Shown: positions 49,711 to 58,795, counted from the first letter of the stretch. The stretch: DNA of 64,000 nucleotides from Mollicutes bacterium (GCA_003554025.1 PWFC01000083.1:1-64000), one strand, 5' to 3'. Translations and numbers: made by a program. Notes: generated by a model from the sequence alone, not told the origin.

Positions 49711-50154
49711 TTATTGCGCTTCTCGTTTGAAGATTAGTTCATCGTCTGCGTATTCGCCTGTGCATTTGAAACCGAACTGTTCGTAAAAACGGATGGCATA
49801 ATCGTTGTCCGGATCGGTCGAAAGAAAAACGGATTGGTTTGGAAACTCCTTTTCCATCTGTAGAAGCAGTTGTCGCATGGCTTCTTTGGCGTACCCTTTC
49901 TTTTGGTGTTTTTCACCAATCATGAATCGCATCAAATAAAGAGTCCCGGGATAGTCTTCGCCATAGCAATACATCAAAAAACCAACCATCTCTTCATCGG
50001 CGTAGATGGCCTTGGTGACACATTCGTGGCGGAAGTGGCTCTCCGCTAAGGAGTAAACGTTTGGAGCAACGAAGCGTTTTTGGTCTTCTCGGACTTCAAG
50101 GTCTACACACTCGTCGAAATTGTCGCTGGTTAGATTGCGCAATGTGATGGTCAT
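49711..50154 (-). CDS. GNAT family N-acetyltransferase (spermidine-acetyltransferase-like)
   Basis: This 147-residue GNAT has TLYLMRFMIGEKHQKKGYAKEAM (near 66-88, pyrophosphate loop KKGYAK) and FYEQFGFKCTGEYADDEL at the end. The ITLRNLTSDNFDECVDLEV start recalls BltD/PaiA-type polyamine acetyltransferases, from memory. The substrate is unproven. The start follows GGGGGGA. The unit is single. Confidence 0.87.
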   Translation of the reverse strand: MTITLRNLTSDNFDECVDLEVREDQKRFVAPNVYSLAESHFRHECVTKAIYADEEMVGFLMYCYGEDYPGTLYLMRFMIGEKHQKKGYAKEAMRQLLLQMEKEFPNQSVFLSTDPDNDYAIRFYEQFGFKCTGEYADDELIFKREAQ

Positions 50155-50253
50155 AGATTCCCCCCCGGTTCTGCATAATTTCTTTCATTATACAACAATC
50201 GCTATGAAACCGCACGACTTATTCAATGAGACGAAATTGGATGAGTCCATCTC

Positions 50254-50282
50254 TTGTGTAAAGATGCCGAAATCGCTATAAT
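50254..50282 (+). promoter_or_regulatory. Promoter of the MFS gene
   Basis: TTGTGT (50254-50259), a 17-base spacer and TATAAT (50277-50282) lie 26 bases before the start. Confidence 0.7.
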
Positions 50283-50307
50283 GGTCTTGGTGTGAAGGAG
50301 GCCCTTT

Positions 50308-51555
50308 ATGAAAGACGCTGTGAAAAAAGCTCCGACCTTACCGACACTGTTGATTATGTCGACGGCGTACATCGCCGTTTTTAGCAGTGTGCAAGGTTTT
50401 AAGGCCATGCTCCCTTTGATTCGTGACGATTTCGGCATTTCCGGAGCGCAAGCGGGCCTTTATTCGACGTTTTTTTACGCAAGCGGTGTTGCGCTTGCGA
50501 TTTTCAGCGGCCGAATCGTCGATGGCATCGGCCCCCGGAAAGGTCTCATCGGCGGCGTGCTTGCGATTGCGATTCTGATGCTTTTGCATACGCTTTCTCC
50601 CTATTTTTTCGTGCTCCTTCTTTTGGCGCTTGTTACGGGCGTTGGATTCAGCATTGTGACGCCTTCTATAAACAAGGGCATTATTGAGTTGGTCGACCCG
50701 AACAAACGCGCCGTTTCAAACGGCATTGTGCACGCCGGAGGCGGTTTGGGCGGCATTCTCGGTTCTAGTCTCTTGCCCTTGATTGGCGAGCACTACAGTT
50801 GGCGGGTGTCGTTGCTTGCCTCTGCGAGCATCGCTTTTGTCATGGCGGTTGTGCTGACGAAACTTTTCCATCCGGTCAACAACAATGGTGAAGTGGAATC
50901 AACGGAGGAAAAGCGTTCGTTCAAAGCCGATTTCAAAAGCGTACTTGGCAACCGCTTGGTCATTTTGGTGTGCGTGATGGGGCTTGTGCTCGGTTTATCC
51001 TTGGGGAACATGACCATCCATTATACCCTCTTTTTGACTGGAGATTTGGGATTTACTCCGTCGGTTGCAGGCGTTTCTTTGAGCCTTTTCATGTTAGGTG
51101 GCATCCTAGGCAACCCGACCATCGGGTTCTTAAACGATCGGTTTTTTAACAGCAATCGCCGCTATGGATTGACGATTATCGGCCTGATGATTTCGTCGAT
51201 GTTCTTCATAATGGCGTTTTTCATCTTCCCTGCGCAACCCCCAATTGGCGTCGTGATGGTGATAACGTTTGTGTTCGGCCTTTTCGCCTTCGCCGTTTTG
51301 GGTATGGTTTTCACGACGTTGGGCGATGTTGTGGGAGCGAAACTCATGGGGACCGCGACCGGATTGCTGTTGGTGTTCATGCGCAGTTCTATGGTGTTTG
51401 GGCCGCCTGTTTTGGGGCATTTTGCCGACGTGACGGGGAATTATCAGTTGAGTTGGACACTCGTCGCCATCGTGGTTTTGGCTTTCTCCTTGTTTTTCTT
51501 TGTGAAAACGCATAAATACCGCCACTTGCTTCGCAGGGGCGGTTTCAACGGATAA
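50308..51555 (+). CDS. Major facilitator superfamily transporter
   Basis: This 415-residue permease has twelve predicted TM segments in two halves separated by a charged loop (about residues 195-215). GRIVDGIGPRKGLIGG (near 69-84) is the MFS motif between TM2 and TM3, and GFLNDRFFNSNRRYG (near 272-286) is its counterpart in the second half. It resembles the nitrate/cyanate or oxalate-formate type antiporters, but the substrate cannot be assigned. The ribosome site AAGGAGG precedes the start. It shares a terminator with the convergent OpuC-like operon. Confidence 0.9.
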   Translation: MKDAVKKAPTLPTLLIMSTAYIAVFSSVQGFKAMLPLIRDDFGISGAQAGLYSTFFYASGVALAIFSGRIVDGIGPRKGLIGGVLAIAILMLLHTLSPYFFVLLLLALVTGVGFSIVTPSINKGIIELVDPNKRAVSNGIVHAGGGLGGILGSSLLPLIGEHYSWRVSLLASASIAFVMAVVLTKLFHPVNNNGEVESTEEKRSFKADFKSVLGNRLVILVCVMGLVLGLSLGNMTIHYTLFLTGDLGFTPSVAGVSLSLFMLGGILGNPTIGFLNDRFFNSNRRYGLTIIGLMISSMFFIMAFFIFPAQPPIGVVMVITFVFGLFAFAVLGMVFTTLGDVVGAKLMGTATGLLLVFMRSSMVFGPPVLGHFADVTGNYQLSWTLVAIVVLAFSLFFFVKTHKYRHLLRRGGFNG

Positions 51556-51559
51556 AATC

Positions 51560-51592
51560 AAGACGCCGATTCATCAGAATCGGCGTCTTTTT
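51560..51592. terminator. Terminator shared by MFS gene and OpuC-like operon
   Basis: A 13-bp stem AAGACGCCGATTC/GAATCGGCGTCTT with a T-run on the right lies between convergent genes. Confidence 0.88.
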
Positions 51593-51600
51593 AGTAGGGA

Positions 51601-52419
51601 TTAGCTTTTGAACATGTGGTCTTTGTCGATTTTTCCCTCTAAGATGCTTTTGTACATCTTTTGGAGTTTGTCTTCGTCGAGACTCGCTTTGAATCCTTTG
51701 ACGCCGAAGAACTCTTCGACGTAGTCGCTTTTTGGGGAGAAGACAAGTTCCTCGGGCGTGCCGATTTGTTCGATGTTTCCTTTGTTGAACAATATGATTC
51801 TATCGCCGAGCTTCAAAGCTTCGTCGATGTCGTGGGTTACGAAGAGAATGGTTTTTCTCAGTTTTTTATGCAGTCGTTTCAATTCGTCTTGCAGTTTTTT
51901 GCGGGTGATTTCGTCGACAGCCCCGAAGGGTTCGTCCATCAAAATGATGTCCGGGTCCGCGGCCAATGCTCTTGCGACACCGATGCGTTGCGCTTCGCCT
52001 CCGCTTAGTTCGCGTGGGTAGCGTGACAAATACGATTCGTCGAGGCCGACCAATCGGATGAGTTCGCGCGCTTTTTCTTTCCAGACGCTTTTTTTGATGC
52101 CTTTGACAAAGGGGACGAAACCGATGTTTCGGTCGATTTTCATGTGAGGATACAGTCCCGTTTGCTGGATGACATAGCCGATGGAACGGCGAAGTTCGAT
52201 GGTGTTCCAATCGCTTAGCTTCTTTCCGTGCACGCGTATAACGCCGTCTGAGACGGGGATGAGTTTGTTGATCATTTTTAATAGCGTGGTTTTCCCGCAA
52301 CCCGATGCGCCCACTAAAACAACCAATTCTCCCTCTTCCAAATCGAAAGAGACGTTCTGCAAGACATCGAAGCCATCGGTGTAGTGCTTATAAAGGTTGC
52401 TCGCTTCGATGATGGACAT
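51601..52419 (-). CDS. Glycine betaine/osmoprotectant ABC transporter ATPase (OpuCA/ProV-like)
   Basis: This 272-residue ATPase has Walker A GASGCGKTT, Q-loop YVIQQTGLYPHM, signature LSGGEAQRIGVARALA, Walker B IILMDEPFGAVD and H-loop FVTHD. The VFSPKSDYVEEFFG ending is usual for quaternary-amine uptake ATPases. The CBS pair found in OpuCA/OpuAA is absent. Its start overlaps the stop of the substrate-binding gene (TGATG). It supplies energy to import betaine, choline or carnitine. Confidence 0.92.
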   Translation of the reverse strand: MSIIEASNLYKHYTDGFDVLQNVSFDLEEGELVVLVGASGCGKTTLLKMINKLIPVSDGVIRVHGKKLSDWNTIELRRSIGYVIQQTGLYPHMKIDRNIGFVPFVKGIKKSVWKEKARELIRLVGLDESYLSRYPRELSGGEAQRIGVARALAADPDIILMDEPFGAVDEITRKKLQDELKRLHKKLRKTILFVTHDIDEALKLGDRIILFNKGNIEQIGTPEELVFSPKSDYVEEFFGVKGFKASLDEDKLQKMYKSILEGKIDKDHMFKS

Positions 52420-53315
52420 CAGTCGATCCAGCCTTGTTCGCGCATGAAGTCGCGGGCTACGTCGCTTGGGTCTTCTTTGCCGACCTCTACGCGGTAGTTC
52501 ATCTCAATCATCGTTTCATCGTCGATGGCGCCGCTCATTTTCGCTAGGGCGGTTTCGATTTCAGGGTGTTCATCCAAAAGCGCCTGCCGTATGAGCGTTG
52601 CGGCGTGGTAGGTAATGAAAAACTGAAGGTCGTCTTCCAAAATCTTCAAATCGTATTGTTGGAGCTGACCGTCGGTTGTCCAAGAGATGATGACGTCCGC
52701 ATCTTCACTGGCCAGTGCGGAATAGGCGAGCCCGATGTTCATCTCTTTGACGTCGTCAAAGGGTTCGGCGTCATAATGCTCGAGCAATCCGTCGTAACCG
52801 TCTTCGCGTTCGAAGAAGTCCGGGTTGGCCGCAAACGTCAGATTCGATTGTTGGGCGAAGAGGTCGCTGTATGTTTCGATGTTCATATCTTCAGCGTCGC
52901 TTCTGCGCATGGCGATGCCAAAACCGTTGTTGAAGCCGTACCGGTCCATCCAGTGGATGTTGTATTCGCTGGCGTAGGCGCTTTTGACCGCTGTAAAGAG
53001 TTCGTCGGGGTCTTCGATGGGGGATTCGTTTAGCACCGTGAGCCAAGCGGTTCCGGTGTATTCCGCGTAGATGTCGATTTCCCCTTCCCTCATCGAAGGA
53101 TGGATGTTGGCGGTGCCGCCGCTCACTCCTTCGATATAATTGACGGTCAAGTCCGTGTCGGTTTCAATCAACGTTCGCATGATTTCGGCGAGTATGTATT
53201 GTTCGGTCATGGGTTTTGAAGCGATCGTCACATCGGTTTCTTCGTCGCCGGTAAGACAAGCGGTTAACGTAAAGACGATGAGAACGACCAAAAGCAAAGA
53301 CAAAATTCTTTTCAT
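52419..53315 (-). CDS. Osmoprotectant ABC transporter substrate-binding lipoprotein (OpuCC-like)
   Basis: This 298-residue protein has a lipobox (FTLTAC, Cys20) and an OpuAC/OpuCC domain. VTIASKPMTEQYILAEI, DIYAEYTGTAW and VIISWTTDGQLQQYDL are typical of the QAT-type binding proteins of betaine/choline/carnitine. It is held to the outer membrane face and delivers ligand to the permease encoded just upstream. The start at 53315 is placed one base after the permease stop with AAGGGAG upstream, and the stop overlaps the ATPase start. Confidence 0.92.
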   Translation of the reverse strand: MKRILSLLLVVLIVFTLTACLTGDEETDVTIASKPMTEQYILAEIMRTLIETDTDLTVNYIEGVSGGTANIHPSMREGEIDIYAEYTGTAWLTVLNESPIEDPDELFTAVKSAYASEYNIHWMDRYGFNNGFGIAMRRSDAEDMNIETYSDLFAQQSNLTFAANPDFFEREDGYDGLLEHYDAEPFDDVKEMNIGLAYSALASEDADVIISWTTDGQLQQYDLKILEDDLQFFITYHAATLIRQALLDEHPEIETALAKMSGAIDDETMIEMNYRVEVGKEDPSDVARDFMREQGWID

Positions 53316-53316
53316 A

Positions 53317-53985
53317 TCAAGCACTCCCTTCGGCTTTTCCGTAAACAAGCTTACGGACGCCGCGTTCAATTAGATTCAATACAAGATCGATTGTGACCGC
53401 CAACATGGCCGCGGCCAAAGCCCCGGCGACCATCAACGTATGATTGTTGGCATTGATGCCCCTCCAGATGGGTTGTCCCAATCCACCGGCGCCAATCAAA
53501 GATGCGATACCGCCAAAAGCGATAACCATGATCACCATCGTGCGGAATCCGGCGATGATGACGGGGAGGGCCAATGGAAACTTAATAAACAGCAACAATT
53601 GCCACTCTCGACTTCCCATGCCGATGGCCGACTCGATGACATCGCCGCTCACTTCTTTGAGTCCGACATAGGTGTTTCGAATCATCGGCAACGCTCCATA
53701 GACGCTCATGGCGATGATGGCGCTTCGCACACCAAGCCCCGTAAAAGGAATCAAAAAGCCAAACAAGGCAACGGAGGGAATGGTGAACAAAAAGTTGGTC
53801 GCGCCTAGCACGATTGTGGCGAGCTTTTTGCTGTATGTCATCAAAGTGCCCACGGTCAAGCTGACTAGGGTAATATACATAACCGCCATTCGCGTCAAAT
53901 ACAAGTGCCGATTGATGTATTGAATAAAGTCGTCGCTGCGGTCGGCGTAAAGGCGGAAAAGCTCTTGCAAAAACTCCAAAGGCAT
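53317..53985 (-). CDS. Osmoprotectant ABC transporter permease (OpuCB/OpuCD-like)
   Basis: This 222-residue inner-membrane permease has about five or six TM segments. The motif NTYVGLKEVSGDVIESAIGMGSREWQLLLFIKFP (near 114-147) holds the EAA loop that contacts the ATPase. It is first of a tightly packed leftward operon (permease, binding protein, ATPase). Classical opuC operons carry two permease genes. Only one is seen here, so it may act as a homodimer. GAGGGG precedes the start. Confidence 0.92.
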   Translation of the reverse strand: MPLEFLQELFRLYADRSDDFIQYINRHLYLTRMAVMYITLVSLTVGTLMTYSKKLATIVLGATNFLFTIPSVALFGFLIPFTGLGVRSAIIAMSVYGALPMIRNTYVGLKEVSGDVIESAIGMGSREWQLLLFIKFPLALPVIIAGFRTMVIMVIAFGGIASLIGAGGLGQPIWRGINANNHTLMVAGALAAAMLAVTIDLVLNLIERGVRKLVYGKAEGSA

Positions 53986-54074
53986 CCCCTCATTTCTTTT
54001 GGTGGCTTGCTTGTATTATACTAAATAAACCGCGTTGAAACAAAAGAATTGACCCATTCGTTTGAACTTGAAAG

Positions 54075-54100
54075 AAAAACACCGCTTGTCGGACAAGCGG
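54075..54100 (-). terminator. Intrinsic terminator of the GNAT gene
   Basis: CCGCTTGT/ACAAGCGG with a three-base loop and an A-run on the left (U-run on the minus strand). Confidence 0.75.
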
Positions 54101-54110
54101 GGTTCGGATG

Positions 54111-54635
54111 TTAAAGGTCTTTTCGAAGAATGATGCGTTCGACGTCGTCGTATTTTTTCTTGCGCAAAACTTCTTTGTAGCCCATCTTCAAAAAGTTGTT
54201 GAGGCTGTATGGATTGTCGGGGGAGACGGTCGCCATCGCGATGGGGTAATCCATGAACTTGGCGATGGGTTCGGAGTATTCGATCAGTTTTTGCATGAGG
54301 GCGTTGCCGCGGTGTTCGTCGACGACAATGACAGATTCCATATGGTTGACTTTCCATTGGTCGTCTTCGTTTAAACCGATGTCGCGCCCTAAGTTGTCTT
54401 CGCTGTCCCTTGGAAAGCGGACAATCAAAAAGGCGGCGATTTTCTTCTTGTGTCCGGCGACGACGATGAATCCTTCTCGTTCAATATGGCTTTTGATGAA
54501 ATACTCGTCGTCGGCGACAAAAATGCTAGTGTCGTCGATTTGTTCTTCCATGCTTTCCATAATGTCGGTGACACGTTTCAAATCCGAATATCGTGCAAAA
54601 CGGATGCTGTATTCCGTAGCGTCTTGTTCAGGCAT
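54111..54635 (-). CDS. GNAT family N-acetyltransferase
   Basis: This 174-residue protein has a GNAT-like motif A MESVIVVDEHRGNALMQKLIEYS (near 98-120, loop RGNALM) and a C-terminal NFLKMGYKEVLRKK. The VVAGHKKKIAAFLIVRFPRDS strand is the usual core strand. Substrate unknown. The start follows GGAAGGAA. A 13-codon open frame with its own ribosome site lies 50 bases upstream in the same direction. Confidence 0.78.
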   Translation of the reverse strand: MPEQDATEYSIRFARYSDLKRVTDIMESMEEQIDDTSIFVADDEYFIKSHIEREGFIVVAGHKKKIAAFLIVRFPRDSEDNLGRDIGLNEDDQWKVNHMESVIVVDEHRGNALMQKLIEYSEPIAKFMDYPIAMATVSPDNPYSLNNFLKMGYKEVLRKKKYDDVERIILRKDL

Positions 54636-54958
54636 TTTTTTCCTTCCTTTCTAAATGTAAGAAACCTAAAAAATACAAGAAAACGCTATGTGTATCCGGT
54701 GCGGTCGTCGTGGGTGTAGGCATTCATGTCTTTAGCACCTCCGAAAGGGCTGTTGTTATAAAAATTTAACACAATGGGGGGATATATGCAAGAAATATCA
54801 CAGTGTAAACGGTTGAAACATTTCAATGAAAGATGCGTCTTTAAACGTTTGAAAACGATGAATGCATTTTAGTCGCCTGATTTCATAGTGTTTTCGGCCG
54901 ACATGTTTTATAATGATAACAGCAACGCATATGTGTTTTCGATAAAGGAAGGGATTGT
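54636..54958. other. Intergenic region between divergent GNAT and patatin genes
   Basis: These 323 bases hold a short leftward frame (54686-54727), an A/T-rich stretch near 54760-54775 that could carry the leftward promoter, and a perfect TATAAT at 54909-54914 for the patatin gene. Between 54790 and 54890 no gene, repeat or convincing structure was seen. Confidence 0.6.
54686..54727 (-). CDS. Possible 13-residue leader peptide
   Basis: On the minus strand GGAGGTGC is followed eight bases later by an ATG and a 13-codon frame reading MNAYTHDDRTGYT before TAG. The ribosome site is as good as that of most genes here. It lies about 50 bases before the GNAT start. It may be a translated leader or chance; no known peptide was recognised. 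Confidence 0.35.
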   Translation of the reverse strand: MNAYTHDDRTGYT

Positions 54959-55819
54959 ATGCAAACCAACGAGAAAAAGATATTGAATGGTCAGAAGATT
55001 GGTCTTTGTTTAAGCGGTGGCGGCGCTAGAGGCCCCTATCAAATTGGTGCGTTGACGGCCATGAAAGAGTTGGGGATTTTTTCTAAGTTCCAAGCGTTTT
55101 CGGGGACGTCGATTGGGTCGGCGAACATGGCGGTTGTGGTCTCGCGTTCCATCGACAAGGCGAAAGAGGTTTGGGACAATCTCCCCGAAGAAACGTTTCC
55201 TAAAAACAAGACCGATAAACGTGAAGAAGAAGTTCGCAGACGTCTAATCGATATGGACCGGGGGATTTACACCATGGATACGTTTGAAGAAGTCATGCTT
55301 AAAGCCGTGGACTACGATTGCCTTCGCAAGCATGAAACCTATGTGACCGTGTCACCCGGAGGGAAAAAGGACGAGGGCATCTTCGAATTGGTGAAGGCCT
55401 CTTACAAGCATTATATCGGCAAAGACTCAAAAGCGATTTATCTTCCTTTGAAAGAGTTGAACAACGAACAAATCCACAAAGCGATTGTCGCTTCTTGTTC
55501 GATTCCGGTGTTGTTCGCACCGGTAGAATACGAAGAGCGCAAGTATTACGACGGCGGCGTGTTCGACCGTGTTCCCATAAAACCCCTAGTCGATGCCGGT
55601 TGCGATGAAATTGTCGTTGTGCATCTGCACAGGCAGCGTTTTTACAGGCCCGAAAAACAGTGGTCTTCCGTCAAATTCCACGAAATCAAGCACAAAGGGT
55701 ATTTAGGCGGCATTTTGGATTTCAGCCGCAAGCATGCGGTAAAACTCTATGAATGGGGTTATGAAGACGCCCGTAAATACTTTGAGAATCTTTTGGAAGA
55801 AAACAGCAACGAAGAATGA
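54959..55819 (+). CDS. Patatin-like phospholipase
   Basis: This 286-residue protein has the patatin oxyanion motif SGGGARG (residues 19-25), nucleophile Ser51 in SGTSIGS and catalytic Asp198 in YYDGGVFDRVP, the full Ser/Asp dyad. No signal peptide is present, so it acts in the cytosol or at the inner membrane face, probably as an acyl-ester hydrolase on phospholipids. A TATAAT box lies 45 bases upstream and AAAGGAAGGG just before the start. The following gene, a frameshifted AlkD-like frame, is separated by a terminator. Confidence 0.9.
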   Translation: MQTNEKKILNGQKIGLCLSGGGARGPYQIGALTAMKELGIFSKFQAFSGTSIGSANMAVVVSRSIDKAKEVWDNLPEETFPKNKTDKREEEVRRRLIDMDRGIYTMDTFEEVMLKAVDYDCLRKHETYVTVSPGGKKDEGIFELVKASYKHYIGKDSKAIYLPLKELNNEQIHKAIVASCSIPVLFAPVEYEERKYYDGGVFDRVPIKPLVDAGCDEIVVVHLHRQRFYRPEKQWSSVKFHEIKHKGYLGGILDFSRKHAVKLYEWGYEDARKYFENLLEENSNEE

Positions 55820-55841
55820 GCCGGCCTTTGCCGGCTTTTTG
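55819..55841 (+). terminator. Intrinsic terminator after the patatin gene
   Basis: AGCCGGC-CTTT-GCCGGCT followed by T residues, overlapping the stop codon region. Confidence 0.88.
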
Positions 55842-55870
55842 CAAAACAAACATAAGAAAGTGGTGGTCGT

Positions 55871-56520
55871 ATGGAGAATCTATTGAAAAACGTTGAATCT
55901 CAACTGAAAGCTTTGCGCACATTCGATACGCCAAGCGTTCGCAAGGCGAGCGCAAAAATCTATCGTGCCATGAAAGATGTTTCGTTCGAAGAGTTTTTAA
56001 AGCGTTGCGAAACGATGTTAAAAACGGAAAATTGGTCGCACAAGATGATGGCTTTTGATTGGGCGCACAGAAGAAGAAGGGAATTCACAAAGAAGACGTT
56101 TGATGTTTTCAAACGGTGGCTGTTCGATTATGTAAAGGATTGGAGCGATTGTGACGATTTTTGCACGCACGCTTTGGGCGAGCTTTTCAAGATGTATCCG
56201 TCGTTTTTTGATCGCGTGTTCGCTTGTATGAAAAGCGAACGTTTCCCAGTACGACGCGCCGAGGCCGTCGTGTCATTTTGCCCATACGCAGGGGTGTCTA
56301 CGACAAACAACAGGTGTTTTCCATTGCGGAGGCTTTGATGTTTGATGAACACTACCTTGTTTTGAAAGGATACGGCTGGATGCTGAAAGCGTTGTCGCAA
56401 CAAGACGCTTTGGCCGTGTTTTCTTTTTTAGACGCCAACAACACGAAAATGCCCCGTCTTGCATACCGTTATGCGATGGAAAAGATGCCGAGTGCTCAAA
56501 AAAAGCAATTGATGGCTTAA
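55871..56520 (+). pseudogene. AlkD-like DNA alkylation repair protein, frameshifted
   Basis: The first 134 codons (from 55871) encode HEAT-like helices (residues about 10-130) with NWSHKMMAFDWAHRRRREF and ERFPVRRAEAVVSF, typical of AlkD/AlkC-type repeats. The frame then runs out of register and stops at 56338. The next frame carries VILPIRRGVYDKQQVFSIAEALMFDEHYLVLKGYGWMLKAL and runs to 56520, the natural continuation (the conserved G-W-x-L-K helix). The shift lies at about 56262-56280. Joined, the protein would be about 215 residues. It could be a real null allele or an indel error. Confidence 0.82.
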
Positions 56521-56593
56521 GCGTTCACGGTTTCCCCCACGCCCTCACTATGATAGAATAAAATCGTCGACACATAGAGAAAGGATGACATTT

Positions 56594-56875
56594 ATGCAAA
56601 AAGCGACGTTGCTTTTGTATATCGGAATAGCGCTTGTTTTAACCACCGTCGGTCTTCGTTATTTTTTGGAGACTGAGGCCTTTTGGTTGACGATTCTTTC
56701 GTTTGCGGTGAACGTTGGCGCTGTTGTTGTTTTGATTGTTTCCCTTCGGGAAAACCAAAAAGACATCGCCCTAGCGAGATCGCAGATGGCGAAAATGTAC
56801 CGTACTTCGCATATCGCCGCTTTGGTTTTGGCGTCTTTGATGCTTGTGGTGCTGATTATTGAACAGATATTGTGA
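56594..56875 (+). CDS. Hypothetical small membrane protein
   Basis: This 93-residue protein has three hydrophobic segments (about 5-22, 29-50 and 73-92) and a charged loop (SLRENQKDIALARSQMAKMYRTSH). No family was recognised. The start at 56594 sits nine bases after AAAGG; an ATG three codons earlier is the alternative. It stands alone between the AlkD-like remnant and the GH13 gene. Confidence 0.65.
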   Translation: MQKATLLLYIGIALVLTTVGLRYFLETEAFWLTILSFAVNVGAVVVLIVSLRENQKDIALARSQMAKMYRTSHIAALVLASLMLVVLIIEQIL

Positions 56876-56965
56876 CAGATGGCACAAAGCGTTTGGTTAA
56901 AAGGGTTATTCTTGAAGTTCATTAGGCGCGTTACAGTATTTCACCATTTTTAAAGGAGCGTTTTC

Positions 56966-58636
56966 ATGCAAAAGCATTGGTGGCAGGAAGCCATACTTTA
57001 TCAAGTGTATTTACGGAGTTTCAAAGATACGACGGGCGATGGCATCGGCGATTTGCGCGGCGTCGTGCAAAAGCTCGATTATCTGAAGGATTTGGGCGTT
57101 GACACCGTTTGGGTGTCGCCGCATTACGATTCTCCGATGGACGACAACGGGTACGACATTCGGGATTTCTACAAAGTTTCTTCCGACTACGGGACACTCG
57201 ACGATTTCAAAACATTGCTTAGGGAAGCTCACAATCGTGGAATGAAGATTGTCATTGATCTGGTTCTCAACCATACTTCCGATGAACACCCTTGGTTTGT
57301 AGCCGCGCGCGACCCAAAGCATCCCGATCATGAGGTCTATAAAGATTTCTATATTTGGCAAAAGCCCAAATACGAAAAAGGCAAGCGCAAGCGACCGACG
57401 CGCTGGCGTTCTTGGTTTGGCGGCCCGGCCTGGACTTATAACGACAAGACCGATGAGTATTATCTCCACATTTTCAGCGAAAAAATGCCGGATCTTAATT
57501 GGCGAAACGAAAAGATGCGCGAAGCGATGAAAGACGTCATTCGTTTTTGGATTCAATTGGGCGTTGACGGTTTCCGCGTCGACGCTTCGAACCATTTGGA
57601 AAAGAACTGGGATTTTCCCGACACTTATCCCGGGTATGAGAATTTTTCCGGCTTGCCCAAACACCATGAATACTTAGAAGAACTCGGAAAAGAACTCTTC
57701 GAGCCCAACGATTTGCTTGTGCTAGGCGAAGCCGGAGGAGCGACCAAAGAAGAGGCGCTTCGTTACGCCGGTTTTGATTCGCATGAATTCAACATGCTCA
57801 TCCATTTTGAACACTGCTGGGTGGATACGGACGCAGAAAACGCCTTGACTCCCGGAAAATGGGCCAAAGGGGAAGTCGACGTCGTCAAACTCAAAAAAAG
57901 CCTTTCTCACTGGCATGACATCATGCAAGGAAAGGGTTGGAACGCCATTTACTGGCACAACCACGACCACCCTCGCATTGTGTCGCATTATGGCGACGAT
58001 GGAAAGTATTGGGAAAGAAGCGCAAAGATGCTCGCTATAGCGCTATATATGTTGCCGGGAACGCCGATTGTCTATTATGGAGAAGAAATCGGGATGACAA
58101 ACGTCGACTATGAGCGTCTTGAAGATTTCCGCGATGTGGAAGTGTTCACCGAATACGAAAATTTTCGTCAAAACGGAGCGTCTCATGAAACCGCTATGCG
58201 AGCCTTGCGAGATCGATCGCGCGATTCGGGCCGATCTCCTATGCAGTGGAACGGCCAAAAGAACGCCGGGTTTAGCGAGGGAACGCCTTGGATGCCCGTA
58301 AACAACAATTATGAACGCATCAACGTCGATCGACAAAAGAACGCATCCGACTCCATATGGAGAATCTACAAGGAATTGCTTCAACTTCGCCGTGAGGAAA
58401 GCTTGGCCTTTTCCAAAGCGACCTTCTATCAGAAAAACCATCCCGAAAACTTTTTGTATCATGTCCAAGGAGATGAGCACGAGTATTTCGTCGCCGCCAA
58501 TTTCAAAGAGGTATCGATAGAAATCTCATTGCCTGAACATGTAAAGGATTACAGTGTTTTCAAGACAAACGTTGAAAATAGCGATGCAAGCCTTTTCAAA
58601 CCTTATGAAGCCCGGATATATCGAAAACGATGGTAA
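56966..58636 (+). CDS. GH13 alpha-glucosidase / oligo-1,6-glucosidase
   Basis: This 556-residue cytosolic enzyme has all four GH13 regions. DLVLNHTS (region I, near 98-105), GVDGFRVDASNH (region II with the nucleophile Asp, near 193-204), VLGEAGG (region III with the acid/base Glu, near 252-258) and WHNHDHPR (region IV, near 331-338). The C-terminal beta domain is short, and the length matches GH13 subfamily 31 (oligo-1,6-glucosidase, alpha-glucosidase, trehalose-6-P hydrolase). It is followed by MalF/MalG/MalE-type genes, so malto- or isomalto-oligosaccharides are the likely substrate. AAAGGAGCG precedes the start, and a terminator follows. Confidence 0.93.
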   Translation: MQKHWWQEAILYQVYLRSFKDTTGDGIGDLRGVVQKLDYLKDLGVDTVWVSPHYDSPMDDNGYDIRDFYKVSSDYGTLDDFKTLLREAHNRGMKIVIDLVLNHTSDEHPWFVAARDPKHPDHEVYKDFYIWQKPKYEKGKRKRPTRWRSWFGGPAWTYNDKTDEYYLHIFSEKMPDLNWRNEKMREAMKDVIRFWIQLGVDGFRVDASNHLEKNWDFPDTYPGYENFSGLPKHHEYLEELGKELFEPNDLLVLGEAGGATKEEALRYAGFDSHEFNMLIHFEHCWVDTDAENALTPGKWAKGEVDVVKLKKSLSHWHDIMQGKGWNAIYWHNHDHPRIVSHYGDDGKYWERSAKMLAIALYMLPGTPIVYYGEEIGMTNVDYERLEDFRDVEVFTEYENFRQNGASHETAMRALRDRSRDSGRSPMQWNGQKNAGFSEGTPWMPVNNNYERINVDRQKNASDSIWRIYKELLQLRREESLAFSKATFYQKNHPENFLYHVQGDEHEYFVAANFKEVSIEISLPEHVKDYSVFKTNVENSDASLFKPYEARIYRKRW

Positions 58637-58668
58637 GGGCGTGAAAATCTTTTGAATATCAAACGATA

Positions 58669-58691
58669 ATGGCGCAAAGAGCCATTTTTTT
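58669..58691 (+). terminator. Intrinsic terminator after the GH13 gene
   Basis: ATGGC/GCCAT with a seven-base loop and seven T residues, 35 bases past the stop. Confidence 0.75.
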
Positions 58692-58762
58692 GAAACTCAC
58701 AGTGAGGCTTTCCATTTTCTTTCAAAAAGATTCATGCGGGAAAAAGCGCACTTACCATTGTA

Positions 58763-58776
58763 TGAAAACGGTTTTA
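58763..58776. promoter_or_regulatory. cre-like palindrome, distal copy
   Basis: TGAAAACGGTTTTA is a near-perfect palindrome of the CcpA/LacI operator type. It lies exactly 33 bases (about three helical turns) upstream of the proximal copy at 58796. Confidence 0.45.
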
Positions 58777-58795
58777 TCGGTGTTTCTTGCCTAAG

